This document shows positions 45,715-57,944 of a stretch of 64,000 nucleotides of DNA, one piece after another; position 1 is the first letter of the stretch; every line of letters begins with the position of its first letter. The stretch comes from Paguma larvata (lineage: Eukaryota > Chordata > Mammalia > Carnivora > Viverridae). Under the pieces are notes generated by a model. That model saw nothing but the letters and a program-made list of their open reading frames with translations, had not been told where the DNA came from and made no database searches. The DNA is taken from NCBI GenBank assembly GCA_030068075.1, contig CM057834.1, forward strand, positions 93,761,119 to 93,825,118, given 5' to 3'. The position numbers and the translations under genes were made by a program.

Positions 45715-46305
45715 TCACCAGGTGTCAGTTGCCCAAACAATGCACGTTCCATAGGTCTTCAGAACTGGCCCTTTACTGGGTCCTAGGAGATAACCCCTGA
45801 GCTGCTGAGAAATCTTGCTTGATAAGAATGTCTTTGCATACCTGAGACCTTGGGCCACGCAGGATAGACTAAGCTAACGATGTAATTTACGGTAAATGCC
45901 TATTTTTACATGGATACCTGGGCTTTGAGCCATGCTACATTTAGGGAGGTGTGAGTCTGAGAATTGAGGTTAGTTACACGGTGCCTGACTCAAATGAAAT
46001 CCTTGGACGCTAGGGCTCTGGTAAACTTTCCTGACTGGCAAGAGTTGGCACACGTTGTCACATGTAGTTGGGAGAGTTAATATTGACTGTGTGGCTCCAT
46101 CAGGGGGGAAAACCTTAGAAGCTCCTGCCTGGTTTCTTGTGGCCCACCCTGTATACCTCTTCCTTTGCTGATTGTAATCTGCATACTCTTGCTGTGATGA
46201 ACTGTAGTCGTGACTGTATCAGCTCCACTGCTTCCTGTAAATTCCTCCTTCTCGTGAGTCATCAAACCTGAGGGTGGTCTTGCGGACCTCCAACACACAG
46301 GGGAC
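45715..46305 (+). mobile_element. Ancient ERVL-type LTR remnant
   Basis: The order CCACGCAGGATAGACTAAGC, GTTACACGGTGCCTGACTC, TTGGCACACGTTGTCACATG, CTTTGCTGATTGTAATCTGC and the close GAGTCATCAAACCTGAGGGT then GGTCTTGCGGAC resembles LTR33/ERVL-type LTR consensus as I recall it. It is heavily mutated, with no flanking internal region seen. Left edge is uncertain. Confidence 0.6.
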
Positions 46306-48029
46306 ACAGGATTTAACTTAGATTTTCATAAAATCTTGAGTTAAAGAGTAGAACCCATTCCTTCTCGCTGCTTATCAAACCTTTTCTCAGGGACTGCTGT
46401 CATAATGCATTACGTTCCATTTGTGTGTGATAAATATCATGCCCCTCAGACGGAAGGCAGAAAACAATAAAATGGAGAATTAGTACCTGACCGAGTGCTT
46501 CCCAAACCATTGTGTAAAGATATGAGAGGCTAGGTAAATAAGAAACAAATGAAAGAGGCCTGGAAGTTTCCATTATTCACAAAAAGCAAAGCAACAGTAT
46601 AATACTTTACATTACTTCTTTCTTAGTATGCAGTTTACTGCGCAGTTTTGCATAAATTGTTTTTGTTCACTCCCCCTGCTTTTGTTACCTCCCGTATATG
46701 TCCCTCTACTTCTTTGTAAGGTTGAGCTGGCAAGATGTGAGTTACAGTGACAAAACAAACATGATAAATTTCCGCCGCCCTGTGAAATTTGTTCAGTGCC
46801 GAGTTCTTTCGCTGTTTAGAATCCTAATGTTATGCTCACGCACCCCTTTCCATCCATCCATCAGATAGCATGCTGCCATCTGTAGAAGTGCCATAGTACT
46901 AAGATTTATGTGTTACTATTTAAGGAATTTCCGTTTGGCAACTTCGTGCTGTTCATTTGGCCAAACAATAATATGCTAATTAACCTGCTTGACCTAAATT
47001 ATACAGGACTCAAGGATGTTCAGCCAACCCATTCACTTAATTGGCTGAGCAATTCTGACCCTATGGTTTTGCCTATAAGGAGCTTTACATCATAAAACAA
47101 ATGGTTATTGGGCTGCTGCATTTCATCATCTGAAAGGGAATTAATTATCTTCAGTTCACTAAAGGAAATTTATATTTCATTTGGTTTGTTATGATTATAC
47201 CAATATTTCACAATTAATGTGCATCGGGAGGGACAAAAAAAATTCACTTTCTTTCCCAGAACCATCTGTATTTTTTAGTTGGCTGAAACGCTGATAAGGA
47301 AGTGTAGACATTTCTATTTATTTTAGCTCGAGCTTAGGATATGAAATTCAAGATCCTTGTGTGGGTTTCAGAGTATATGAATGCCCAGAAGCTATTTGCA
47401 AAGTTTTACATGCATGTGCTTAAAAGTATTTTACTAAGAAGGGTTTTCTTAAGTTCTCAAATTGGATTCATGCCCCCTCCCTCAAAAAAAATTGAAAATA
47501 GTCATTGGGTGTTCAAGACTCATGATCCCTTTTTTAAATAACCTCATGTTTTGGACCCATATATCTGGTTTCCTTATGGTTATTTATCATGTAATGCTGG
47601 TAATCTTTATCAATATCTCTCTCCAACCCCACCCCCCCACCAGTCTGCCACCTCAGCAGAATGCAAATAAATGAAACTCTCTAAGAGTCCGAAATAATTA
47701 AAACAATACAGGTATTGAAGAAAATTATTGCGTAGATGCTCTTAAAGGATTACATTTTCTAGCACAGGTCAAAACAATGCGAAAATTGCTGAGATCCCAA
47801 GGACTAAAATCTCTTGTTATCTTGGTAATAGAGGAACAAGAACACTTAGAAACATGGTAAGAGAAAAAGATTCAGCAAGGAGAAGAAAAATTAAGAGAGA
47901 GAAAGAAAAACATGACAAACGGAATAGAATATAGAAAAATTTACAGGGAGCTTAAGAAAAATGTGGAAATACTATATGTATTTAATGCAGAGAAGTAACC
48001 AAGAAAGCAAGGTGTCGTATTGTTCTGTA
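46306..48029. other. Repeat-free block with candidate regulatory sequence
   Basis: No transposon recognised. The stretch 46650-47110 has unusually balanced, non-repetitive composition with CpGs (TTTCCGCCGCCCTGTG). It also has NFI-like TTGGCCAA (46957-46964), octamer-like ATGCTAAT followed by TAAC (46973 on) and CTTAATTGGCTGAG. No coding frame above about 70 codons. Confidence 0.4.
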
Positions 48030-48200
48030 AGTCGGTGTTTCTCAAACTTCATAGAGCACAGGCACAATCAAGAGCTCTAGTTGAAAGCAGCAGATTCTGA
48101 CTCTGTGTGCTGGGTTGGAGCACTAAATTCTGCATTTCTAGCAAGCTTCCAGATACCAATGGGGTCTGCAGACCAAACTTTAATTAGTAAAGCTGTAAAC
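48030..48200 (+). mobile_element. MER5A-like hAT MITE
   Basis: CGGTGTTTCTCAAACTTCAT at the left, AGCAGCAGATTCTGACTCTG and TTCTGCATTTCTAGCAAGCT inside, GTCTGCAGACCAAACTTTAA at the right. This is the order of MER5A, a short non-autonomous hAT element. Ancient. Confidence 0.75.
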
Positions 48201-48580
48201 TGAGATTACAGTTTACCCGCTGCCTGAATTCCATAATATAAAGTAAAATCAAAGCTGAGACGCTTTTGAGAAGTTGTGTTAAGAGCAAAAAAGAATGATT
48301 GTATCTGTGCCTTGAAAAGGAGTGAGGATAACTAAGTTTAGCAGAAGTGTAGTAGAGGAATGGAGTGTTGCCTCAATGCTAATAAAAGCATCACGTTAAG
48401 GAAGCTTGCCATCTTCAGGAGTATCAGGTAAAGGTGATAAGCATCTCATCAGTGTGATTGAATCAGCACATATGGGAAATGTTATTTAAATGTTTTCAAT
48501 AAAGTGACCAGGTAAATAGTGTTGATTTAATGATTACTAAACAAGCATTGCTATAATAATATTGACAACAATAACAGAAA
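48201..48580. other. Unique sequence
   Basis: No feature recognised. Confidence 0.4.
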
Positions 48581-48781
48581 TGGGGCAGCTGGGTGGCTTA
48601 GTTGGTTAAGCATCCAACTTCAGCTTAGGTCACGATCTCCTGGTTTATGAGTTCGAGCCGCATGTTGGAGCCTGGAGCCTGTTTGGGATTCTGTGTCTCT
48701 CTCTCTTCCCCTCCCCTGCTCACACTCTGTGTGTGTGTGTTTCTCCTTCAAAAATAAATAAACATTAAAAAATTAAAAAAA
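48581..48781 (+). mobile_element. CAN-SINE, sense
   Basis: TGGGGCAGCTGGGTGGCTTA, GTTGGTTAAGCATCCAACTT, ATGAGTTCGAGCCGCATGTT, CTGGAGCCTGTTTGGGATTC, CT and GT-rich region, AAAAATAAATAAACATTAAA. An imperfect AATAACAGA / AATAATAGA pair flanks it. Confidence 0.93.
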
Positions 48782-48829
48782 AATAATAGAGGAGAAACAG
48801 TCTATCAAGCCATGTAGGTAGGTTGAAGT

Positions 48830-50110
48830 TCTGTCTCATCTTCCTAGGATTCCTGCTTTTTTCTTCATTTGACTATTTCTATTTCCATTCGTAAGCAGAT
48901 TCCTTATTCAAATACAAGGGGAGAAATATTTATTTTTATTACTTCCTCATAAAATGTTGCATGTGATTCACACTATTCTAGACTTTGCTTTCTTTGTGTA
49001 TCTGTATTATGTACAACTTTGTGTATCATTATATGAGACAGGAAGCTTTTATTCTTTTTTATAGTGGGATATCGAAATGGTTTTTTTTAACCAGTTTCCT
49101 ATTGATAGACTTTGGGGGTGTTTCCTCATCATTAATGACATCACACCCAAGATATTTTTGTTCTTGTGCAAAAACCCACATAAATGGGGGTGTTGCGTCA
49201 GAACGTATATTTATTTGTAATTTTGATAAATCCTAGAAAATTACTCCCCATAGAGATTGGTAGCCATGTTACTGATCATATATTTTTCCATAGTCTTAAC
49301 ACAAGAGGATGCTAACAATTTTTTGGATTTCTGCTAAACTCATAGCTGAAAAACCATTTATCTCTGTAGTTTAAATGAGGATTTCTCAAGCTATGGGCTA
49401 AATTCAGCAACTTGTCATATGATAGAGACTCATTTGAACTTCCTTTCAAAGAAAAGTTTCTTCTTGCATTTTACTCATATTTCTATATTTATCAGCCTTT
49501 AGTGATTGATTTCTGAAGGCTTTTGAATGTATTAAGGAGATCAAATTTTGTGATATGAATTGCAAATATTTTTTTCCAAATTTAGTATTTATTTATTCAC
49601 TCAAGTTTTCACCTGCCTATTTTTTTCTTATAGAAGTTTTTCACTTTTAGTAGGCTGATTTTATCAATCATTATTGGATGGCTTCTGGTTTTGTCTCAAA
49701 GGAAGAAAAACCTTCCCTACATCAAGATTATAAAGGAATACTCACATGTTTCTTTGTACTACATTTTTTCAAGTTATGTATTTAAATTTTTGATATATTT
49801 AAGGTTTATCTTGGTTTTATGATGTAGTTTTGGTGATAAGATACCCTTTATTGAACAATTGGCCGTTCTCTTACAAATTTGTTTCCATCTGTATATATTT
49901 TTTAGACTAATTTTTTTTTCCATACCATTGATCAGTCTGTGGATTGTTGCTATATTAATTCAAATATTGAGACTCTGTATCTTTAAATTCCTGATAGATT
50001 TATACTTTCTTCATGAATCTTTTACAAAAATGCACTGAATAATCTTATATTTTTATAAGAATTTTAACACGCCTCTATAGGTCTAAAGAAAGTTAATTTT
50101 TATTTGAATT
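48830..50110 (-). repeat. Ancient L1M 3' half, antisense
   Basis: Reversed L1 order: AACCAGTTTCCTATTGATAG (about 49089), GAATTGCAAATATTTTTTTC (49557), ATAGAAGTTTTTCACTTTTA (49632), ACCATTGATCAGTCTGTGGA (49923). Stop-rich in all frames. Confidence 0.6.
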
Positions 50111-50129
50111 TCTTGTAAATGTGTAGAAT

Positions 50130-50335
50130 CATTTATAAATAACAAATGTTTATTCGATGCTTAATCTGTGCTAGGTATTGCTCCAGTGCTGGGGATCCAC
50201 AGTGGGTAAAAGAGAAGAAAGAAATTCACTGTCCTTAAAGAACTTACATTTTAGTGGTAGGAAAATAAAATGGGTAATAGTATAATATTTTAAAAGTTTC
50301 CAGTGCTATAGAAAAAACTAAAGTAATGAATAGGG
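50130..50335. repeat. Ancient mammalian repeat (L2/MIR-like), decayed
   Basis: TTTATTCGATGCTTAATCTG, TGCTAGGTATTGCTCCAGTG, GGGGATCCACAG, AAGAACTTACATTTTAGTGG: a pattern shared with 50460-50590, 55500-55625 and 57540-57640. I recognise the pattern but not the exact family. Confidence 0.5.
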
Positions 50336-50348
50336 ATAGAGAGGGTCA

Positions 50349-50378
50349 GTATGTATGTATGTATGTATGTATGTATCA
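50349..50378 (+). repeat. (GTAT)n microsatellite
   Basis: Seven GTAT units. Confidence 0.95.
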
Positions 50379-50636
50379 TCTAATGTTGAGTATGCTTATT
50401 TAAAAAAACAGCATATTTTCCCATTTATACAACCTTATTTTGTGTCCTTCCATATCTGTTAATTGGGCATTTATTATGTACCAAGTTGCCTCTAATTAAT
50501 GGAGATCAACCATGCTTATGGGGCTCATATTTGGTGACAGTAGAGATTTAATGAAGGAAGTATAATAAACAAATGGTAAAGTATATTCCAAGTGAAGACA
50601 TGGAGCAAAACAAGGCAGAGAAGGAGGATAAAGCTA

Positions 50637-50689
50637 GTGTGCGTGTGTGTGTGGTGTGTGTGCGTGTGCGTGTGTGTGTGTGTGTGTGT
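50637..50689 (+). repeat. (TG)n microsatellite, interrupted
   Basis: GTGTGCGTGTGTGTGTGGTG with later TGCG interruptions, then a pure TG run. Confidence 0.95.
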
Positions 50690-50939
50690 CTATGTAATTG
50701 TGTAAGTGAGGGGGCAGTGGATATATTTTGTGATGCCGTGTTTATAACTTAAAAGTCATACTGTTCTTTCTCATTTGTTCTATCTTTATGTCTACCAATA
50801 TACCAATAGTGTTTTAAAATACCCTCCATATTGGTTTTGTGTATTTCATGTTCAATTTACACCTTGGCATTATATATTACATATTAGAGAGAGAAAGAGA
50901 ACCTAATAGAAAACAAAATCTAAAATATTTCTGTATGGT

Positions 50940-52390
50940 AAAAAGAAAAAAAAAACACCTTATTGAAAAGCATTGAAGAAGATAGCAATAAATGAAATGA
51001 TGTACCAAATTCCTGGATCAAGAGAAAGACTTGCCAACTATTCAAATTGTTCTGTAGTGTTAACACAATTTCGAGCAAGCTCTAGCAGGTTTTCAGGGCA
51101 CTTAGTAATTCAGATAAGAGAGCGAATGCCAAAATATTCATAAATGAAAGAATCAGTCAGTGACTTGCTTTACCACATATCAAGACATACCTTAAAGCCA
51201 CAGTAATTAAATAGGGTGTTTGGTGCACAAGTAGATAAAGTCATTGTAGGACAGAATTCAGAGCCCGGATGCATGTCTTTACATACATGAAATTCTGATA
51301 TAAGACATATCAGTAGAGTGGGATAAAATTTTCAGGAAATGTGCTAGGGTAATTGGTGAGTCACAGAGAAGGAAATAAAGTTTCTCTATGTCCAACCATA
51401 CACAGACAAAAATTCAAAATAGATAAAGTATTTAAATGTGAAAACAAAGCCATCAAATTTTTGTAACACAATATGGAAAAAGCTATAACCTGTGATTAAG
51501 TAAAGATTTCTTAAATACTCAAGTAATGCAAATTAATATAGAACAGATTGAAAGTCTTAATTACAATCAAAATCGTTATTAAAAAAAGAAATAAAATCCA
51601 CATACTCACTTAGGATATTAACAATATATTTAATTAACAAAAAGTAAAGAATCTAAATCATATGAAGAAAAAATCCATAACTTATAAGCCCAATGACTAG
51701 AAACGTGCGAAGGAAAACTGGAATTATAACGAAAAGGGAACAAATTCAACTTTTTGCAGCGACTACCAAGTATAAGTTGAACTATAAAGAGATACTATTT
51801 AAATTCTACAAGAGCATCCAAATGTTACAAATCTGAAAATACTAAGTGTAGACAAAGATAGGAATCAATGGCAATTCCGATATATTACTGGAGTAAGAGT
51901 AGATGGGAGACTTCGGAGCACGATTTGTGATTCTTATAAAAAGTAAACATGGACACACATATGACAGTATTTACAACACTATATTTAGGATTCTCTAACA
52001 GCAACATGAAAGCCATCTTGAGACCTTTGAAAATACATTGAATTCCAGGACTTCATCACAGACCATATAATTCAAGAATCTCAGGGATGATGCCTAAACA
52101 TCGGTATTTCTAAATAGCTCTCTGTGTGATTATTATGTACGGGTAACTCTGAGAAATACTGCCTTAGAGAACGTCTCTCATCTATAAGTAAACCAAGAGA
52201 CATGAGTGAGAATGTTCACGGCAATATTACTTATAACAGCAAAATATTGTAGTCAGCTTAGATGTCCACGGTGTGTGGAGTTAAATCAACTGACCATAAT
52301 CATACTACAGAATGCAGTAAAAACTGAACAAACTGCAGACATGTAGATCAACCTAGATTAATTGAAAAATACTGTCGAATAATGTAGGGA
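50940..52390 (+). repeat. Ancient L1 ORF2 3' half, sense, split by a DNA transposon
   Basis: Sense but badly decayed ORF2: AAATTCCTGGATCAAGAGAA, CTTTACCACATATCAAGACA, CATGAAATTCTGATATAAGA, GTATTTAAATGTGAAAACAA. After the MER5-like piece (52020-52170) it resumes with GAATGTTCACGGCAATATTA and CCACGGTGTGTGGAGTTAAA. No frame survives. Confidence 0.6.
52020..52170 (+). mobile_element. MER5-like hAT remnant nested in ancient L1
   Basis: TTCAAGAATCTCAGGGATGA, CATCGGTATTTCTAAATAGC, then GGGTAACTCTGAGAAATACTG. The order matches the right half of MER5-type elements. L1 sequence lies on both sides, so this landed in the L1. Confidence 0.6.
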
Positions 52391-52392
52391 GG

Positions 52393-52830
52393 AGTCCTCA
52401 GAAAACAGACTGTAAGAGATGTGGGCTTATGAGACTAGCGTGGAGGTGCCCTTGGGAACAACACCTGTGGGCAAAGAGAGATGCCGGTTTGGAAAGAGAG
52501 AATTCGGACTGGGATGGTATCACAGCAGAGGCCTCAGCCAATGCTGTGGGGAACTCTGACTGGGACGGCTCTTCACCATTGTCCCAACTGAGGCAACGGG
52601 GGTTGGACTTTTGTACCTCACATCGAACAGATTGGTTCATCCTTACTGCCTGCTCATCTCGCTCACTGTGTTCTGTGGACCATCTGATAACTCGTTGGGG
52701 TCCAGAGACCCCTGCTGACACTCTGACATTGCCACTCAATAAAACAATTATACCTACTTTGCTTATAATAATGATGGAAGAGTCCCATAATAATATAACC
52801 AAGATCTTTAAAAGCATATTGTACCTGTAG
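52393..52830. other. Unidentified GC-richer block with open frames on both strands
   Basis: A plus frame of 133 codons (52429-52830) and a minus frame of 139 codons (52398-52817) overlap almost fully. Neither matches a family I recognise. AATAAA at 52738 and the abrupt rise in GC suggest a piece of an LTR or another unnamed repeat, not a gene. No splice or promoter evidence. Confidence 0.35.
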
Positions 52831-54670
52831 GCCTGGCTTAAAGAGAATGGATCATTAATGATGCTAGTGCCCTAATCACTAGGACACTTTTTATCACTGT
52901 GGTGAATGGGACATTCTCCAGATTCTCTCTGGTGGGTATTTTAACTTGAAAATTCCCAGTTCTCTGGGCCTTTTGATTTCATCCACAACCATTTGCCATG
53001 GAAGTTCTGGATTTCTACTCTCTTAAGTTTAAATTATTGCTTTTTGTGAGATTTTTCTGTGCAAGCCTAGGAGAATATTAACACTCTATTCCATGATATT
53101 TGCCAGAATGTTTAATCGTGCATCATGGGTGAGAGCACTGATTTCAATGATCAACTCTATATCCCATTTCCTTTAATACAGAACCTAGAGGATCTAGTCT
53201 CCATACACTCTGCCAGCTCCTGCTGGTTTCTGTGAGCTAGGTCTTACAGCTACTTTGGGGGTATCAATCCTCTTTTTTTTCTTAGCAGACCCAGACATTC
53301 CCTGGCCAGATTATGTTATGACTTGACCCTAGTGATTGCTTTGGTAGTCAAGAAGGAAGAGAGAAGTGGATCTTGAGGGTGTGTTTCCTGAGTGTTCAGG
53401 AAAATCTGAGATCCCAGATATTGTAGTTCATTGACCCACATACCCCATGAAAAGACTTTGTATCCCCTCCCTTCTACACCAGACCCCTGATGTTCATATA
53501 GCAATCCTGCTGGTGTTGAGTTCAACCTTCTATGGAGTGTTACTATCAAATAGAATCCTCTTCCTGATTCCCAGCTTTTCTGCCTCCCCCACCCAAGCTA
53601 TGGGAGATCAGACTCTTTATATGCTGTGGAGAACCTCTTCTAGCTTTCACACTTTTTTTTATATTGGCGATTCATAACCTTTAGCCTTATATTATCTCCT
53701 TCCAGTACACTGATGGGCCCCAGCAACGGTTAACCTAGTCCATAGTCCTTATAATTTCTATTCTCCCTCTATGTGTCGAACATCTGACTTATTGTACCTA
53801 CCAGTGATTTTTCTTCCTCTAGCATTTCATTCTGATTCACTGTTGATAAACATTTAACAAATTCACTGTGATCACACACCAGTGGCAACCAGCGCTCCAC
53901 TTACTGCAAGTAATGGAGTTTTCATTCTCAGCTAGCTGTGCAGTAACCTACTCCAGAATCTTTGAGTTAGCTTCCTAAGTCCACCACTGGCACCAACGTC
54001 CTAGATTACGTTACATAGAAAACAGACCTTGTGTGCATGTCTGTTTATTTGGGGAGTGTCAGTGAGGTCAATACCTATCAGGCTTGAGAGAAGCCATATG
54101 GGACAAGAGGTAGAAGTTGACCTGTCATGTAATTGCAACAGGTACTACGGGGACATTTGTAGCTGAGATGTCTCTTCAGAGTTTTTCTGCCCAAGGCAAG
54201 AAGGCCAAGCATTGGTTCCTATGTATCAGCCAGTCATTGAATACATGCTGCTTCCAGGAAGGGGTGTAACTTGATATGACTGATGTCATCAGCCAAGGAC
54301 GATTTCTGGTAGGGACAAGCTAGATACTCGCAGCCAAGTTTCCTGGCTGCTGTGGGAGTGGCACCTCAGTCCTGAAGGGGAAGCTGCATAGTACACTGCG
54401 ATGTCTACTACATGCTAAAAAGTATCAATTTTATCAAATATGGGAATATTATTTTCTAAAGATTTGATATAAGTTAAAAATTAAATTACTTATCTATTTA
54501 TCTATATACATATCTATGACATAGGTATGTGTATATACACATTGACATAGATGGAAAAACTATGGAGATAAAGAAGAATAATTTGCACAAAAATCACTGT
54601 GCTAGTTGCCTGGGTGGAAAGAACAATTGGTTGTGTGGGAGGGGACGCAGGAGGCTAAAGAAAGGGATAT
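52831..54670. other. Unique sequence, 1.8 kb
   Basis: No gene or confident repeat; short frames of about 76 codons on both strands near 53316-53677 are unsupported. Confidence 0.4.
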
Positions 54671-54886
54671 TGGGGCGCCTGGGTGGCTCGGCCGGTAAAG
54701 CAGCTGACTCTTGGTTTCTGCTCAGGTCTTGATCTCATGGTTTGTGGGATCGAACCCCATGTCCGACTGTACGCTGACAGTGTGGAGCCTGCTAGGGATT
54801 CTCTCTCTCCCTCTCTCTGCCTCTCCCCTGTTTGTGTGCTCTGTTTCTCAAAATAAATAAACTTAAAAAAAATAAAGGAAAGCATA
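54671..54886 (+). mobile_element. CAN-SINE, sense
   Basis: Intact head TGGGGCGCCTGGGTGGCTCG, CAGCTGACTCTTGGTTTCTG, GATCGAACCCCATGTCCGAC, CT-rich region, TCAAAATAAATAAAC. The head is close to consensus; the middle mixes younger and older subtype features. Confidence 0.94.
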
Positions 54887-55909
54887 AAGTTCTATTTCTG
54901 AAGCTGGTTGTTGACCTGTGTGTCCATTTTAGTTGTCTCTTTGACATATATGTTTTAATTTCATGTACTTTAAAATTTTATTTATGTCCTATTTTCTCTT
55001 TTAAAGGAGAGAATAATGAAAGTATTTATAAATGACTGATATTTTCTTTAACATTAAACCTAAAATAAGTCAAAAGAATGATGTGGGAATGGATTCATAA
55101 CACCTCTGATGAGGGAGAGAGAGAATCCTGTCCTATCTGCATTATACACTCAGGGCAAGGTGATTTCAATGGAGAAGAAATTCTAAATCGACTGATAAAT
55201 ATCTTATCTAGAGCAAGAAACACTATTTGGACATTAGTGCTTCCTTCAAACACTCTTCGTAAGAAAATTCTGTGGTTTGGGAAAGTTTCAGCTCTTCATG
55301 ATGTGAGGAGGTAGAATCAGAATCAACAGGATAACCAGAAATATAAGAGCGCTGGTCTTGCAATAGAGAGAAATTTCAAACTGAACACCCAAGATAGAAG
55401 TCATTCATCTTGTGTGTTTTCTCTTACAAGAAATGGATAGAAAGAAGCTGGCCCACGACATGGTCTGAATAGTACAGAGGTCATTTAAGAGTCAGAGGAG
55501 ATACTCATTCCTTCATTAATTCAATAGATACTTCCTGAGTTTCTGTGCAATGCCAGGCCCTGTGTCAAATGCCGGGGATACAATGATAAGCACAAAATAC
55601 ATGGTTCCTGCCTGATTGTCCTAAAACTCCAGTTTTCATATGTTTAATATCCTAAAGATCTTGATTTAAATGAAGCGTTCAGAACCACAGTATAAAATAG
55701 AGATAAGGGTTTTGCACCCGAATCCAACATGTGGAATATGCATGGATCCCTATACCTCCAAGAAATTCTCCAACAATTTGAAGAATTGGTGTCATACAAT
55801 TCAACTAAATTCTGCCACTGGCTACTTGGAAAGAGCCTCAGATCCTACAGGTTAGTTCCTTAAGATTACCCTCCACCTTAAATGACAATTTGAAGTTCAG
55901 ATTGTTACC
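54887..55909. other. Unique sequence with an ancient repeat trace
   Basis: No gene recognised. Positions 55500-55625 (CATTCCTTCATTAATTCAAT, GCCGGGGATACAATGATAAG) are a decayed L2/MIR-like repeat. A 78-codon frame at 55078-55314 has no known relative. Confidence 0.45.
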
Positions 55910-56607
55910 TGTGCTTCTGACTGACTGGCTATAAATCAGAGGTTTCCACAACACCTTCCCTGAGTTTGATTATTTGCTGGAGCAGCTCACAGAACTCAAG
56001 ACAATTGTTTATTCACTAGACTACCAATTTATGACAAAGGCTATTAAAAGAAACCAATCAACAGCCAGATGAACAGATGCATAGCGTGAGGTCTCAAACA
56101 AAGGAGCTTTTGTCCTTGTGGAGTTTTGGACCTGGTTCATGAAAGAGATCTGCTTCCCTAACCTGGAGGCTCTCTCAACCTTGTCCTTTTTGTGTTTTTA
56201 TGGAGGCTTCATTGCATAGACAGGGTTGATTAAACCATTAGCTGTATGCAATGTATTCAACCTCCAGCCTCTTCCTCCTCCCCTGAACTCAGGAGGTGGA
56301 ACTGAAAGTTCCAACCAGCCATCTACTCAAAGTTGGTTTCCCTGACAACCAGCCCCCACCATTAGGTGCTTTCAAAAGTCACCTACCCCATTGATACAAA
56401 CCCTGTTGTGGAAGAAAGGAGGTTGTTACAAATAACGAGATACCCATTTCGCATTTATGACTCCCTAGTGATTTTAGGACTGGGTGTAAGAGACCAAATA
56501 TTAGAACAGAAGAAGTTCCATTGCTCTTCTCAAGGGTTTTGAAAGCTATGAGCCAGGAACCATGGATGAAAACCAAATGTATATATCTTATAAATCACAA
56601 TATCACA
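55910..56607 (-). mobile_element. Ancient LTR (ERVL/MaLR-related type), antisense
   Basis: The order TGACTGGCTATAAATCAGAG, TTGCTGGAGCAGCTCACAGA, TGAACAGATGCATAGCGTGA, TTTTTATGGAGGCTTCATTG, ACTGAAAGTTCCAACCAGCC, AGGAACCATGGATGAAAACC, then TATAAATCACAATATCACA matches a mammalian LTR that I know by sequence but cannot name with certainty. On the minus strand it begins TGTGATATTGTG, a plausible TG start. No internal region is attached. Confidence 0.6.
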
Positions 56608-57934
56608 AGAGATAAATGTAAAACTGCTTTGATTGAGGTAAAGACAGTGATTCCAGCATGATCCCTAAATTAGGACTTCAAAAATCTCTGTTTGAACTAA
56701 ACTACTAGATAATATTTTTTTCTAGTTGATACAAAAGTTGTTAAATATATCTGTGCCATGCTCACTCACAGAAAGAGTTTGACTACTTTTGAGTTGAATA
56801 CCCATTGAGTTGAATTCCCTGAGGATCAAAATATAATTTACATTTTGTTTAATTTCCTATGAAATGAAATATTTATATTCTTTGCTCATAGTTAATAAAA
56901 AAACTTAAACAGAGTAACGATAAAAAATTTTCATTGCTGCCTGATAAATCTAAACTAAGTTGATTAGTTCATTATTAAAAATTCGAAGACTACTTATTCA
57001 GAAATCACAGTTTTAGCCGTAAATATTTGTCTAAATAGAGAGGAAATCTGTCCATAGATGTTCCATAATATTTAATAAAAATTTAATAGAGATATAGAAT
57101 AGATTACATACAAGTTTAACACTCTAACTAACATCTATGTTGTCTACTTGTTTATTTAATCACAACAAAAAAGTCATTCTTTATCATAACATACAGATAT
57201 TCATATTCTTATGTCCCTTCCCTCTGTTTCCTCGAAACTGGGGATAATCTTTACATCTTGAAGCTTAGTTCAGGCCCTAGGTAGAAAAGCAAAGTTGTTT
57301 GAATAACTAACAGGTGCCGCCAAGAGTCACCATGGTAACACAAAAATGAATGTTTCTATAGAAACCCTAAGACTCCCTACTTACATTTATGATAGCATCA
57401 ACTTATGATAATACTAATATTTATTGTTTTTATCATATGTAACAAAAGTCAGAGGTAAATCATGAGCGAAATGTTGGGGCCACAAATACATCCAAAATAT
57501 GACCTAAGGAGTCCGTATCCATCCAGGTGGCTAACCATCCAACCATGCACGCATTCAACACACATTTAGTAATTTCTGATTTTACTAGGCACTATTCTAT
57601 GTCCTACGGATAAGATAGTGAATAAGAGATAAAGCCCCTAAGTTCTGAAAACTTCGATATCCATAAGAATAATTTAAAAGTAAAATAAAATCAAACAAAA
57701 TTCAATTACATGGTTTCCCATGGGGCTAATAGCTCAGAATTAATATAATTTTGGATACGCTACGTGCGCAGTTAGGCCATTTTATCTTTCTCTTTCTTCC
57801 CAGCACCTCCCGACCTATTAATCGTAATTACCTATTTAAATACCTACATACTTTTCAAAACCAGGGTTGTTTGTTGGAAATACTTTTTTTTTTTTTCTGT
57901 TTCACACATGAACCTAAGGGTAGACGTTAATATT
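56608..57934. other. Unique AT-rich sequence
   Basis: No gene recognised. Contains a perfect X-box-like site (57326-57339) and a decayed ancient repeat at 57540-57640 (GCACGCATTCAACACACATT). Confidence 0.4.
57326..57339 (+). promoter_or_regulatory. RFX X-box-like palindromic site
   Basis: GTCACCATGGTAAC fits the RFX consensus GTNRCC, two bases, then GGYAAC, with both half sites intact. It lies in unique DNA, not inside a recognised repeat. Confidence 0.5.
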
Positions 57935-57944
57935 TCTTTACCTT

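Noticed and set aside
54671..54740. tRNA-like sequence with A- and B-box resemblance
   Set aside because: It is the tRNA-derived head of a CAN-SINE, as are the other such heads; no free-standing tRNA gene is present.
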